A DNA stretch of 40,163 nucleotides from an uncultured Coriobacteriaceae bacterium (GTDB taxonomy: Bacteria; Actinomycetota; Coriobacteriia; Coriobacteriales; Atopobiaceae). The position numbers and the translations under genes were made by a program. Every line of letters starts with the position of its first letter. Positions within the stretch are counted from its first letter, which is position 1. The notes below the pieces were generated by a model. It was not told the origin of the DNA, made no database searches, and saw only the letters and a list, made by a program, of their open reading frames with translations. Positions 1 through 8,140 of this stretch are shown in pieces. The stretch covers positions 1 through 40,163 of the forward strand of contig CADCHF010000027.1 in assembly GCA_902801175.1 (NCBI GenBank), read 5' to 3'.

Positions 1-96
1 CATGAGCATGAGCATGAGCATGAGCATGAGCATGAGCATGAGCATGAGCATGAGCATGAGCATGAGCATGAGCATGAGCATGAGCATGAGCATGAG
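1..96 (+). repeat. (CATGAG)16 perfect hexanucleotide microsatellite inside larC
   Basis: Sixteen uninterrupted copies of CATGAG encode (His-Glu)16 in the larC frame. The array may continue left of the window. Because the unit is 6 bp, gain or loss of copies would change the length of the His-rich arm without shifting the frame. Downstream codons are also His-rich but use mixed CAT/CAC codons and are not a perfect repeat. Confidence 0.95.
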
Positions 97-1236
97 CATC
101 ATCACGTCCATGCTCATGAGCACGCGCACCCTCACACCCATAGCCATGACCATGACCATGACCATGACCATGACCACGGTCATCACCACCATCATCACGA
201 TCATGACCACGGCCACGATCACCACCATCATCACGACCACGTGCATCGCTCGCCGGCAGACATCGCGGCCATCATCGATGCCGCAGACCTCACCCCGCGC
301 GCGAAAGAGATTGCTCACCGCATCTTCGACATCGTTGCGCAGGCCGAGTCCAAGGCTCACGGGCTTCCAATCGAGCAGGTTCACTTCCATGAGGTCGGCG
401 CTGTCGACTCCATCGTCGACGTGGTCGCAGCTGCGTACTGCATCGACAACCTCGGTGTGACCGACGTTGCGGTCTCGCCGCTTGCCGAGGGACACGGCCG
501 CGTGCGTTGCGCACATGGCGTGCTGTCGGTGCCGGTCCCCGCAGTGGTGAACATCGTGGCAGATAACGGGCTCGTGCTCGAGCACCGCGACATCATGGGC
601 GAGCTGGTAACCCCCACTGGCGCCGCCATCGCCGCAGCCGTCAGGACCCTTGACGCTCCGCCGGCCTGCTACCGCGTGCTTCGCGTGGGCACGGGTACGG
701 GCAAGCGCGCGTACAATCCGCCCAGCACGGTCCGCGCCATGCTCATAGAGGAGGTCGAAGAGGCTGCCCCCGCTCCCGTGCAGGACACTCTTGGCATTCC
801 TGACCTGTGGAAACTCGAGACCGAGCTCGATGACTGCACTGGTGAGGCCCTGGGCAACGTGTCTCAGCTGCTCTACGATGCTGGAGCGCTAGAGGTGCAC
901 TTCCTTCCCGTGTACATGAAGAAGAACCGCCCGGGCTACCAGATCGAGGTCCTTTGCGGTGCGTCGCGTATTCATGAGCTTGAGAACATCATCTTTGAGA
1001 ACACCACCACCATTGGCATCCGTCGTTGCCCCGAGTGGCGCACCGCTCTGCCGCGAGAGGCGCGCACTGTTGAGACTCCGTTTGGCGAGCTGCGCGTAAA
1101 GGTGGTAACCCTTCCCAGCGGCATCGCTCGTGCATACCCCGAGCACGACAGCATCCAAAAGCTGGCAACGGAGTCGGGCGTCTCGTATCAGGACGTCCTC
1201 CGCATAGCCCTGTCCTCTATCGAGGAACAGCTGTAA
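1..1236 (+). CDS. larC: LarC, nickel-pincer cofactor nickel insertase (5' end outside window)
   Basis: LarC inserts nickel into the pyridinium-bisthiocarboxylate mononucleotide precursor to complete the nickel-pincer cofactor of lactate racemase-type enzymes. The reading frame is open from base 1 to the stop at 1234-1236, so the N-terminal domain lies upstream. Codons 1-82 are extraordinarily His-rich: 16 His-Glu pairs, then His-Asp and poly-His runs, plausibly a nickel store. The family motif FHEVGAVDSIVDVV is at codons 129-142 and GELVTPTGAA near 200-209. The LarC2 part begins around LETELDDCTGEALG (codons 272-285). Some lactobacilli join LarC1 and LarC2 by a programmed frameshift; here the junction is in one continuous frame. 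No other lar gene is visible in the window. Family assignment is firm; nickel storage by the repeat is inference. Confidence 0.93.
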   Translation, partial: HEHEHEHEHEHEHEHEHEHEHEHEHEHEHEHEHHHVHAHEHAHPHTHSHDHDHDHDHDHGHHHHHHDHDHGHDHHHHHDHVHRSPADIAAIIDAADLTPRAKEIAHRIFDIVAQAESKAHGLPIEQVHFHEVGAVDSIVDVVAAAYCIDNLGVTDVAVSPLAEGHGRVRCAHGVLSVPVPAVVNIVADNGLVLEHRDIMGELVTPTGAAIAAAVRTLDAPPACYRVLRVGTGTGKRAYNPPSTVRAMLIEEVEEAAPAPVQDTLGIPDLWKLETELDDCTGEALGNVSQLLYDAGALEVHFLPVYMKKNRPGYQIEVLCGASRIHELENIIFENTTTIGIRRCPEWRTALPREARTVETPFGELRVKVVTLPSGIARAYPEHDSIQKLATESGVSYQDVLRIALSSIEEQL

Positions 1237-1271
1237 AACCAGCTCTCATCCGTCCATTTTCCATACGAGAG

Positions 1272-1318
1272 GAACCGTCCCTGTTGTCCAATCCGACAAC
1301 AGGGACGGTTCTCTTTGC
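1272..1318 (+). terminator. Strong hairpin after larC, probable terminator
   Basis: A perfect 17-bp stem (1272-1288 pairing with 1295-1311) with a 6-nt loop lies 36 bp after the larC stop and is followed by a short pyrimidine-rich stretch (TCTTT). The T-tract is weak, so the hairpin may act as a 3'-end stabiliser or be a dispersed repeat instead of a classic intrinsic terminator. Confidence 0.6.
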
Positions 1319-1341
1319 CCGAGTGAGCTCTGGTTTGGGGA

Positions 1342-1472
1342 GGGCGTGTCAGGGGGACGTATAATTTGACACACTCGGAAACTCGTTCGTCCTGACGTCA
1401 GCCGCTCTCGAAGGTCAACCATCCTGACGACATGATTGAGTGTGTCAAATTATACGTCCCCCTGACACGCCC
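1342..1472. repeat. Long-inverted-repeat element LIR-1
   Basis: Perfect 35-bp inverted arms (1342-1376 and 1438-1472) enclose a 61-nt loop that starts GGAAACTCGTTCGTCCTGA and contains CTCGAAGG. The inner end of each arm carries TGACACAC and the outer end GTGTC, so each arm also holds a shorter palindrome. It lies between the convergent genes larC and the UMF1 transporter. The same architecture recurs at 16490, 20999 and 29597. No long open frame or transposase is present. It could be a non-autonomous mobile element, a structured RNA, or a protein-binding array. Confidence 0.85.
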
Positions 1473-1563
1473 CGCGCAGGCTGAACGAGTGGGGCAGACT
1501 CTGCGTCCCCCTGACACGCCCTCCAGGTTGAACGAGCGCACCGAACCCCACGCCCTTGTGACG
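1455..1563. repeat. Right-hand tail of LIR-1: spaced CGTCCCCCTGACACGCC units
   Basis: The outer end of the right arm, CGTCCCCCTGACACGCC at 1455, recurs at 1504 (49-bp offset). Each copy is followed by a related stretch (CAGGCTGAACGAG and CAGGTTGAACGAG). The series fades before the transporter terminator. Similar tails of 35-49 bp period follow the other elements of this family. Confidence 0.7.
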
Positions 1564-1564
1564 C

Positions 1565-1594
1565 AAAAAAGTCCCCCGCGGGTGCGGGGGACTT
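1565..1594 (-). terminator. Rho-independent terminator of the UMF1-type transporter
   Basis: Read on the minus strand, a 9-bp GC stem (1584-1592 with 1571-1579, extended by two A-T pairs) with a GGGT-type 4-nt loop is followed by six T residues (1565-1570). It sits 22 bp beyond the stop of the minus-strand transporter gene. Confidence 0.85.
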
Positions 1595-1616
1595 CACCTT
1601 GCTCGTTGTCGCTCGC

Positions 1617-2855
1617 TTAGTGCCTGTCGGGGACCTTGAGCATGATGACAAAGCCCAGCACAAACAGGATGGCAATGGAGAGCACGCCGAGCGACGGGTT
1701 GCCCGTGAGGAAGGTAAAGGCGCTCACCAGGCCGGTGCCCAGAATGGCTGCGTACTTGCCAAAGATGTCAAAGAAGCCAAAGTACTCGTTAGCGTGCTCC
1801 TTGGGGCAGAGCTTGCCAAACTCGGAGCGCGAGAGGGCCTGGATGCCGCCCTGGAAAAGGCCAACGCAAATGGCAAGCACCCAAAAGTCCACCGCTGTAC
1901 GCAGGAAGAACGCGGCATAAAGGGCAATGCAGAAGTATCCGCAAATGCCAACCAGGATCATCTTCTTGGTGCCCACCTTGCGGCCGAGCTTGCCATAGAT
2001 GATGGAGGAGGGCCAGGCCACAAACTGCGTCACCAGCAGGGCAAGCACCAGCTGCGTGCCGGCGATGCCAAGGTTTGCGCCGTAACTCGTGGACATCTTG
2101 ATAACGGTGTGCACGCCGTCAATGTAGAAGAAGTATGCAAGGATGAACCAGCGCAGCGACTCGTCGGCCCAAATGTTCTTGAGCGTGGTGCCAATGCCTC
2201 TGATGGCCTTGCCAATGGCGCCCTGCTCGTAGGGCTTGTAGCTCTTCTGCTCGACGTTGCGCAGCATTGGGATGGTAAAGGCCACCCACCAGGCGGTGGT
2301 GATCACAAAGGCGGCAAGCATGGCGGTCTGGAAGCTCAGCCCAAGCTTCTCGTAGTTAAGAACAATGAGCAGGCACACAATAAAGGGAATGCAGCTGCCC
2401 ACGTAGCCCCAGGCAAAGCCCTGGCTCGACACCTCGTCCATGCGTTCGTCGGTGGTCGCGTCAACCAGCAGCGCGTCGTAGAAAACAAACGACGAGTTGA
2501 GCATGACGGCCGAGACCACATACACAACGAGGAACGGAAGCCACGTTGAGGGGAAGCCCATGGCAATAGTGGCCACAGCGCCTGCGCCAACGGTGCCAAT
2601 GATGAACTTCTTGCGCATGCCCTTCATGTCGGCGACCGAGCCCAAAATGGGCATGAGCAGCGCAATGATGAGCGAGGCAATGGTCTCGGCAAGACCCCAT
2701 GCGCCAACCGCAACGTCCTCGACTGCCGGGTCCTTGGCGGCAAGGTAGTTGAAGTAGATGGGGATGACGCTGGTGGCAAGCAGCACGAGGGCCGAGTTGC
2801 CCACGTCGTAAAGAATCCAGCTGATTTCTGCCTTGGTGAACTTGGTGCGTGCCAT
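1617..2855 (-). CDS. MFS transporter, UMF1/Atg22-like family
   Basis: This is a 412-residue polytopic membrane protein, probably an exporter in the cytoplasmic membrane with unknown substrate. The N-terminal signature WILYDVGNSALVLL followed by IPIYFNYLAA (residues about 11-36) is typical of the UMF1 branch of the major facilitator superfamily, related to the yeast vacuolar effluxer Atg22. About eleven to twelve hydrophobic segments span the remainder, and the protein ends in a short polar tail. I chose the ATG at 2855 over an upstream in-frame start at 2987 because AAGGGAGA lies just before it and family homology begins there. It is transcribed alone, divergent from the phospholipase-like gene at 3104, and ends in a good terminator. 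Family call is good; substrate cannot be stated. Confidence 0.85.
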   Translation of the reverse strand: MARTKFTKAEISWILYDVGNSALVLLATSVIPIYFNYLAAKDPAVEDVAVGAWGLAETIASLIIALLMPILGSVADMKGMRKKFIIGTVGAGAVATIAMGFPSTWLPFLVVYVVSAVMLNSSFVFYDALLVDATTDERMDEVSSQGFAWGYVGSCIPFIVCLLIVLNYEKLGLSFQTAMLAAFVITTAWWVAFTIPMLRNVEQKSYKPYEQGAIGKAIRGIGTTLKNIWADESLRWFILAYFFYIDGVHTVIKMSTSYGANLGIAGTQLVLALLVTQFVAWPSSIIYGKLGRKVGTKKMILVGICGYFCIALYAAFFLRTAVDFWVLAICVGLFQGGIQALSRSEFGKLCPKEHANEYFGFFDIFGKYAAILGTGLVSAFTFLTGNPSLGVLSIAILFVLGFVIMLKVPDRH

Positions 2856-3103
2856 AGTCTCTCCCTTGTCGTGGGCTGTGAAGACTGTTTGGATTAAATA
2901 AGAATAGCAATGGTTTGTTGGGCCACTCTTTCTGTTCCCGTCAAGGGTCAAATGCATCGGTTGGGGATGCACACATTTGAAACGCATCCACTAGGGGCGT
3001 CCACCAAGCACCTCCCTTCGCGGCTTCATCCCTGTGCAAGGGTTGCGGGTTGCGCTACTCTCATGGGAGTGGGAGCTTCTCTCGCAAAAGGAAAGGACGA
3101 CAG

Positions 3104-4075
3104 ATGCCAGCCATTCTGACGCACGACTTTTTTGGGCGCGACGCCCTCGACACCGTATCTTCGCAGGTCAGCCTGCTCTCAAAGGATGCGCACGACGCAT
3201 TCCTCTTGGGCAACCAGGGTCCCGACCCGCTCTTTTATCTCATCATTGATCCAAGCATCTCAAAGCAGAGCCGCGTGGGCGAGCTCATGCACCACGCCCG
3301 TCCGGCAAAGCTGCTTGCCTCGCTCCACGACGCGCTCTCGATGCTCTCCAAGGCTGAGCGTCCGGTGGGGGAGGCCTACGCCGCGGGCTTCTTGTGCCAC
3401 TACCTGCTTGACACGAGCGTTCATCCGCAGGTCTATGCGACCCAGTATGCGCTCTGCGACGCCGGCATTGAGGAGCTCGACCGCTCTGACGGCAGCATCG
3501 TCCATGCCGAGATCGAGCGCGATCTCGACGAGATGGTCCTCTTTGAGAAGAGGCACGAGACCGTGGCCACGTTTAGGCCGTACCGCGAGGTGCTGCGCGC
3601 CTCCGATGCGACGCTGGCCATCATTGACAAGCTGTTTTTCTACATGAACCTCTGGACCTACTCTCGCACCCTTGAGCTCAACACCTACACCCATGCGGTG
3701 AAGTCGTTTAGGGTGATGCAGCGCGCGTTCTACTCGCCCAAGGGCAAGCTCTCAAGCGCGCTCGGCGTGGTGGACCGCCTGACCAGGCACAAGCGCTACT
3801 CGCTGGTAAAGGCCATGTCGCACAGGGACCGTGCTTCCGCCGACTCGCCCTTTGCCAACCAGGGCCATGCCGAGTGGACCAACCCGTTTACGGGCGATGC
3901 CTCTACCGAGAGCTTCTGGGACCTCTACGAGGAGGCGCTCGGTCGCGTGTTTGATGCCGAGGCCCTGTTCTTCTCGGACGCCTTTGACGAGGCCGCGGCC
4001 GAGGAGCTCACTGGTAATCGCAACTTCTCGGGCCAGCTCGTAGACCCCGAGAGCGTAGACGAGCCAGAGGAGTGA
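3104..4075 (+). CDS. Zinc-dependent phospholipase C-like protein
   Basis: The 323-residue product resembles the zinc-dependent phospholipase C family (Zn_dep_PLPC), all-helical metal enzymes that hydrolyse phospholipids or act on unknown substrates in many actinobacteria and firmicutes. Candidate metal ligands are H7 in the N-terminal LTHDFFG, H63/H64, and the cluster GFLCHYLLDTSVHP (H99, D103, H107), which is the family hallmark. No signal peptide is evident, so it is probably cytoplasmic, unlike secreted clostridial toxins. The ATG at 3104 is preceded by GGAAAGGA and fits homology better than an in-frame upstream start at 3050. Its stop overlaps the vsr start, implying co-transcription. Confidence 0.8.
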   Translation: MPAILTHDFFGRDALDTVSSQVSLLSKDAHDAFLLGNQGPDPLFYLIIDPSISKQSRVGELMHHARPAKLLASLHDALSMLSKAERPVGEAYAAGFLCHYLLDTSVHPQVYATQYALCDAGIEELDRSDGSIVHAEIERDLDEMVLFEKRHETVATFRPYREVLRASDATLAIIDKLFFYMNLWTYSRTLELNTYTHAVKSFRVMQRAFYSPKGKLSSALGVVDRLTRHKRYSLVKAMSHRDRASADSPFANQGHAEWTNPFTGDASTESFWDLYEEALGRVFDAEALFFSDAFDEAAAEELTGNRNFSGQLVDPESVDEPEE

Positions 4076-4602
4076 GCCAAGCACCGGCAGCGGCAACCGA
4101 GGCCACGCGCCACGTGATGCAAGCCAACCGCTCCACCAACACAAAGCCCGAGCTCCTCATGCGCAAGAAGCTGCGTGAGGCCGGGCTTCCTGGCTACCGG
4201 CTGCACTGGAAAAAGGCGGCTGGTCGCCCAGACGTGTGCTATCCGGGACGCAAGGTGGCAGTCTTTGTCAACGGCTGCTACTGGCATCGCTGCCCGCACT
4301 GCGCGCTGCCCCTCCCCAAGACCAACGTGGAGTTTTGGACCCAAAAGTTTGAGCGCAACCAGGCGCGTGACGAGCGCAACCATCGTGAGCTGCTCGAACG
4401 TGGCTGGGAGGTGCTGGTGGTATGGGAGTGCCGCCTTAAGGGCGAGCACCTCGACGCCACCGTCTCGGACGTGGTCGAGGAGCTCCAGCGCCGCTCAAAG
4501 AACGACGGTGGCCGGCTTGTGGAGTGCGGCGCGACCGCCCCTTGGAAGCTCGCGGTGCGCCGAAAGGCCCTTACATCGCATGCCTTACGAAAGCGCAGGT
4601 AG
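4072..4602 (+). CDS. vsr: Very short patch repair endonuclease (Vsr)
   Basis: Vsr nicks next to T:G mismatches left by deamination of 5-methylcytosine and starts very-short-patch repair. The core is clear: the PD motif GRPDVCYPGRK (D54), FVNGCYWHRCPHC (H72, zinc-ligand candidates C74, H76 and C77), EFWTQKFERN and the strand ending WEC (C120). At 176 residues it is somewhat longer than E. coli Vsr because of a C-terminal basic extension. The GTG at 4072 overlaps the upstream stop (GTGA), but GAGG sits too close to it; ATG at 4117 is a plausible alternative start. No cytosine methyltransferase (dcm-type) gene lies nearby, so it is an orphan in this window. Confidence 0.93.
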   Translation: MSQAPAAATEATRHVMQANRSTNTKPELLMRKKLREAGLPGYRLHWKKAAGRPDVCYPGRKVAVFVNGCYWHRCPHCALPLPKTNVEFWTQKFERNQARDERNHRELLERGWEVLVVWECRLKGEHLDATVSDVVEELQRRSKNDGGRLVECGATAPWKLAVRRKALTSHALRKRR

Positions 4603-4687
4603 GCCTTTGGCTTAAGATGCGCTATTCTGTCACGGGTATGTTAATCGCGCAGGCGCAGGCAAGAACGCCAAACAAAGGATACTGGCA

Positions 4688-5503
4688 ATGGCAACGTACG
4701 TGTTCTCGGACGTCCACGGACACTTTGGGACCCTCGACAGGCTGCTCGAGCGTGTCTCACCATCCTCAGAGGACACCATCTTTATGCTTGGCGACATGAT
4801 CGACCGCGGCCCGGATCCCATCTCGGTTGTAAAGTGCTGCCACGACCTGCCCAATGCCACCGTCCTCATGGGCAACCACGAAGACCTCATGCTCTCCTAT
4901 TACGCCAGCTTTGACGACCCGGACGAGAAGAGCATCGCCGAGGCAAACTGGCTCATCAATGGCGGCTCGACCACAAAGGATGGTCTGCGTGCGCTGCCAG
5001 CAGACGAGCGCGTTGAGCTTGCCCGCTGGCTCTTTACCCTGCCTCTTTTTGCGCAGACCGAGGTGGGTGGACGCCGTTTCCTCATGGTGCATGCGGGCAT
5101 AGACCCCATGCGCATTCCGCAGGGCATCACGAATTGGGATGAAGGGGCCATCGACCAGCTTGTGGGCGAGCAGTTCCGCGACGACCTCATGTGGATCCGC
5201 GAGGACTTTTGGGGTCTTCCCACGGGTCTTGTCAACGACAAGGGCGAAGGTCCCATCGTTATTGCGGGGCACACCCCCACGCGCTACCTCGACTACATGG
5301 CCGACGCGCCCGACCGTCCGTCGCTGGACGAGAAGGGCCTTTGCCAGATGGTGCGCGTTGGTGCGTGCGAGCAGACCGGCGGCGTGGCCGACCGATGGAA
5401 CATCGACTGCGGCTGTGCAGGCGGCTATGGCTTTGGCAAGCTGCTCATGCTGCGCCTTGACGACGAGGAAGAGTTCTACGAGCCCGTGCGCGAGGGCGAG
5501 TAG
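4688..5503 (+). CDS. PPP-type metallophosphoesterase (serine/threonine phosphatase-like)
   Basis: The 271-residue cytosolic enzyme has the calcineurin-like phosphoesterase motifs in order: FSDVHGHF (D8, H10), LGDMIDRGPD (D36, D39, R40), MGNHEDLML (N63, H64) and AGHTPT (H195). These bind the di-metal centre and phosphate. The GDxxDRG and GNHE spacing is that of the PPP family, which includes bacterial PrpA/PrpE-like protein phosphatases and diadenosine tetraphosphatases; the sequence alone does not separate these. AAAGGA lies 8 bp before the ATG. It is preceded by a TATTCT-like -10 at 4623 and is probably monocistronic. Confidence 0.85.
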   Translation: MATYVFSDVHGHFGTLDRLLERVSPSSEDTIFMLGDMIDRGPDPISVVKCCHDLPNATVLMGNHEDLMLSYYASFDDPDEKSIAEANWLINGGSTTKDGLRALPADERVELARWLFTLPLFAQTEVGGRRFLMVHAGIDPMRIPQGITNWDEGAIDQLVGEQFRDDLMWIREDFWGLPTGLVNDKGEGPIVIAGHTPTRYLDYMADAPDRPSLDEKGLCQMVRVGACEQTGGVADRWNIDCGCAGGYGFGKLLMLRLDDEEEFYEPVREGE

Positions 5504-5511
5504 CGCACAGG

Positions 5512-6102
5512 CTAGCTCTGCTGGGGAACAAAGCGTTCGCGCAGGTCAAAGACCCCGTTCTCATACCAAAAGACATGAACCGAGCAGTTTGGTGCCACGC
5601 GGTTGGGTACGTGCAGCGTGCTTGTGGCGTCGCAAGAGCTCACAAAGGCCCTCGTGCATGCCCCGTGGCTCACGGCCAGCACGCTTTCGTGCCCCGGGCG
5701 CTCCATGATATCGGTGAGGGTCGTTCGCATGCGCCTAATGACCTCGTCCTCTGAGTCGCCGCCAAAGGGCACGAGAAAGTCGCCATAAGGGTTGTAGGTG
5801 CCCGGAAGCACAAGCTCGTAGCTGTTGCCCTCGATGCTTCCGTAGCAAAACTCCTTGAGCCCCTTAGTGCGCTCGTAGGCAAGCTTTCCGCGCGTCACGA
5901 TCTCGACCGTGTCGCAGGCGCGCTCGGCCGACGAGCAATAGGCGTGGTCAAAGGTGATGTTTTGGCTCTCAAACCAGTCGCGCGCCAGCTCGGCCTGATG
6001 GCAGCCCAGCTCGGTAAGAGGGGAGTCGCACCAGCCCTGGACGACGCCGCGCGTGTTAAAGAGGGTCTGTCCGTGGCGGAGCAAATAGAGAATCTTGGTC
6101 AT
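5512..6102 (-). CDS. Histidine phosphatase family protein (phosphoglycerate mutase-like), downstream copy
   Basis: The 196-residue enzyme has the catalytic LLRHGQTLFN (R9, H10), the substrate arginine in SSAERACDT (R61), an acidic residue in LKEF (E84) and the second histidine in VSHGA (H146). Such proteins dephosphorylate small phosphometabolites or proteins; the cofactor-dependent mutase function is unlikely at this length and sequence. It begins at ATG 6102, one base after the stop of its paralogue, with no strong RBS, suggesting translational coupling. I rejected the longer reading from 6132 because it would overlap the paralogue and add a non-homologous leader. Substrate unknown. Confidence 0.85.
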   Translation of the reverse strand: MTKILYLLRHGQTLFNTRGVVQGWCDSPLTELGCHQAELARDWFESQNITFDHAYCSSAERACDTVEIVTRGKLAYERTKGLKEFCYGSIEGNSYELVLPGTYNPYGDFLVPFGGDSEDEVIRRMRTTLTDIMERPGHESVLAVSHGACTRAFVSSCDATSTLHVPNRVAPNCSVHVFWYENGVFDLRERFVPQQS

Positions 6103-6103
6103 C

Positions 6104-6760
6104 TTAGAGCGGCCCCCGTTTGTTCTGGTCAATCACCTTGACCTGCTGCGGCATGCCAGGCTGCTCGAGCGACGAGAGGTCGGCCACAAACATGTCAACG
6201 CAGCTAAAGATGCCATCCTCAAACTTGTAGACATAGATCATGCAGTTGGAGAAGATGGTCGGCGGCACCTTTGCGTAGCTCGACCACTTCATGTAGAAGT
6301 TGATGGAGATGCCGCCGTGGGAGCACACAAGGACGCTCTGGTGGTTGGGGCGGGAAAGGATTGCCCTAAGGTCGTTCTCAAAACGCTCCGTTGCCGCGCT
6401 GTGGCTCTCGCCGCCAAACTTAACGTAGAACTCGCCAAAGCCCTCGTCATGCAGCTCGAGGCACTGGTCCTTGCCCTCAAAGGCGCCAAAGTTGATCTCT
6501 TTGAGGCCCTTGCGGCGCTCGTAGGGCATCGGCTCCCCAAAGGCAGCCTCGGTGGCAATCTCGAGCGTGTCGTTGCAGCGCTCGGATGTGGAGCTGTAGG
6601 CGTGGTCAAAGGTGAGGCCCCTGCGTGCCAGCTCGAGCCCGGTGAGACGTGCCTGCTCAATGCCGCGTGCGGTGAGCGGAGAGTCGCACCAGCCCTGCGT
6701 CTTGCTCTGCAGGTTAAAGAGCGTCTCGGCATGACGCATAATGTAGACGGTCTGTGCCAT
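6104..6760 (-). CDS. Histidine phosphatase family protein, upstream copy
   Basis: The 218-residue product is a paralogue of the next gene downstream, sharing the layout MRHAETLFN (H10), GWCDSPLT, FDHAYSSTSER, GLKEI and CSHGG (H148). The RHG signature is RHA here, a tolerated variant. GGAGGA sits six bases before the ATG at 6760, so this start is preferred over one at 6802. The pair forms a two-gene minus-strand operon divergent from the SGNH hydrolase gene. Tandem paralogues with identical order of motifs suggest local duplication followed by divergence in the central region and C-terminus. Confidence 0.86.
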   Translation of the reverse strand: MAQTVYIMRHAETLFNLQSKTQGWCDSPLTARGIEQARLTGLELARRGLTFDHAYSSTSERCNDTLEIATEAAFGEPMPYERRKGLKEINFGAFEGKDQCLELHDEGFGEFYVKFGGESHSAATERFENDLRAILSRPNHQSVLVCSHGGISINFYMKWSSYAKVPPTIFSNCMIYVYKFEDGIFSCVDMFVADLSSLEQPGMPQQVKVIDQNKRGPL

Positions 6761-6895
6761 GGATTCCTCCGGATATAGCGGCAAAGTTGCATGCTCAAGC
6801 ATAGCGCATAACGCAAAACTCGTTCGCCCGGAGCGTATCTTGGCGTATCATGAGACCACATGCCCAAATACGCAGCTAAAACAACGAGGGTGGCA

Positions 6896-8140
6896 ATGGA
6901 GTTTCTGGAGAGGATAGCTCGAGAAGACGAGCGTGCCGTACTGGCATGCGCTCCTGCCGCTGGCTTGCTGCACGGCGAAGTAAACGTCATTGAGCAGGAC
7001 TTTCGCTGGGTGAGGCCCCTGCGCTTTTGCGACGATCAGCTAAGGGCCCTTGGCAGTTGCCAGGCGTGGCACCCGGGGCTCTTTAGGCAAATGGCTCGCA
7101 CGACGGCGGGCATCTCCATTGAGTTTGAGACCGATGGCGACAACGTGGCCCTTGAGCTGCGTGTTGACGGTGAGCCCAAGGGCACGCGCGAGGTCCTTGA
7201 GGTCATGGACCGCTCCCAGCAGGATGGCGCGCTTCCGCATGACGGGGTGAGCGCCAGCGTTGACAAGCGCCAGCTTGGCTGCCAAATGCCCGAGCGGGAC
7301 CAGACGATTGTTGCGTGGCAGCTCAGCGGCTTTGACCCCGAGGACGCCATGGGCCTGCAGCACCTTCCCGGCATGGCGCGCACGCGCCACGTGCGCATTT
7401 GGCTTCCGGCGCTGCGTGGCTGCATGGTGCGTGACGTCATCTCCGACGGCAGCTTTGTGCGTCCCGTTCCCCACCGGCAGAACCTGCTCGTTCTTGGCGA
7501 CTCCATAGCTCAGGGCTTTGTGAGCGGCGATCCATCCAGCTCGTGGCCATCGCTTCTTGCCCAGCGCTTGGGCCTTGACCTTGTGAACCAGGGCATTGGG
7601 GGACAGGTCTTTCAGCCGGGCTCGCTTTTTGGGCTGGCCGGAATCATTGACCCCGCACGCATTGTGGTGGCCTTTGGCGCCAACTACCGCTATGAGCCGT
7701 GCATGGCGCGGCGCGTATCGCTCGATATCAGGTCGTACTTGGGCGAGGTCTCGCGTCTCTGGCCCGATGTCCCCACTCACGTGCTCACGCCCATCTGGCA
7801 CAACGAGGAGGCGTGGCCCTCGCACGGAATGAGCTGCTACAAGCAGGTGCCCGACCTCATTGCCGCACAGGTTGCCGTCCACGAGCAGATGGTGCTCGTT
7901 GATGGCCTTGAGCTGCTCGACCACGATGCAAAGTACTTTGCCGACGGCTATGAGCATCCAAATGAGGCTGGCTGCAAGCAAATCGCCAACCGCATCAATG
8001 CGGTCATGCGCGTTCCTGGTCTAAAGCCCTCTTCGGTGGGCCATAGGCGCAAGAGAAAGCGCAAGCGCAAGACAACGCTTACAGCGGCTGCAGCCGAAAA
8101 CACCAGCATGCTTCCCATTCCGTTTGACGAGAACGCCTAA
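6896..8140 (+). CDS. SGNH/GDSL hydrolase with N-terminal beta-rich domain and polybasic tail
   Basis: About 414 residues. An N-terminal beta-rich domain (residues about 30-190) precedes an SGNH hydrolase domain: block I LVLGDSIAQG (Ser about 203), block II NQGIGG, a block III equivalent VAFGAN, and block V DGYEHPN with the catalytic Asp/His pair near 350/354. DGYEHPN has one extra residue compared with the usual DGxHPN. The two-domain layout recalls carbohydrate esterase family 2 and related deacetylases, but the substrate is unknown. No signal peptide is seen. The C-terminus has an unusual run of alternating Arg/Lys (HRRKRKRKRK) before an acidic end. ATG 6896, preceded by GAGGGTGG, is preferred over the upstream ATG at 6860. 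Confidence 0.75.
   Translation: MEFLERIAREDERAVLACAPAAGLLHGEVNVIEQDFRWVRPLRFCDDQLRALGSCQAWHPGLFRQMARTTAGISIEFETDGDNVALELRVDGEPKGTREVLEVMDRSQQDGALPHDGVSASVDKRQLGCQMPERDQTIVAWQLSGFDPEDAMGLQHLPGMARTRHVRIWLPALRGCMVRDVISDGSFVRPVPHRQNLLVLGDSIAQGFVSGDPSSSWPSLLAQRLGLDLVNQGIGGQVFQPGSLFGLAGIIDPARIVVAFGANYRYEPCMARRVSLDIRSYLGEVSRLWPDVPTHVLTPIWHNEEAWPSHGMSCYKQVPDLIAAQVAVHEQMVLVDGLELLDHDAKYFADGYEHPNEAGCKQIANRINAVMRVPGLKPSSVGHRRKRKRKRKTTLTAAAAENTSMLPIPFDENA

Noticed and set aside
2..460. Met-Ser repeat protein at the left edge
   Set aside because: It is the +1 reading of the CATGAG repeat; the real frame continues as LarC.
781..860. Programmed frameshift between LarC1 and LarC2 as in lactobacilli
   Set aside because: The two parts are joined in one uninterrupted frame here.
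1342..1376. Sigma-70 promoter inside the LIR arms (TATAAT and TTGACA both present)
   Set aside because: In the arms TATAAT precedes TTGACA by only a couple of bases, so the order and spacing are wrong, and no partner hexamer lies at 16-18 bp on either strand.
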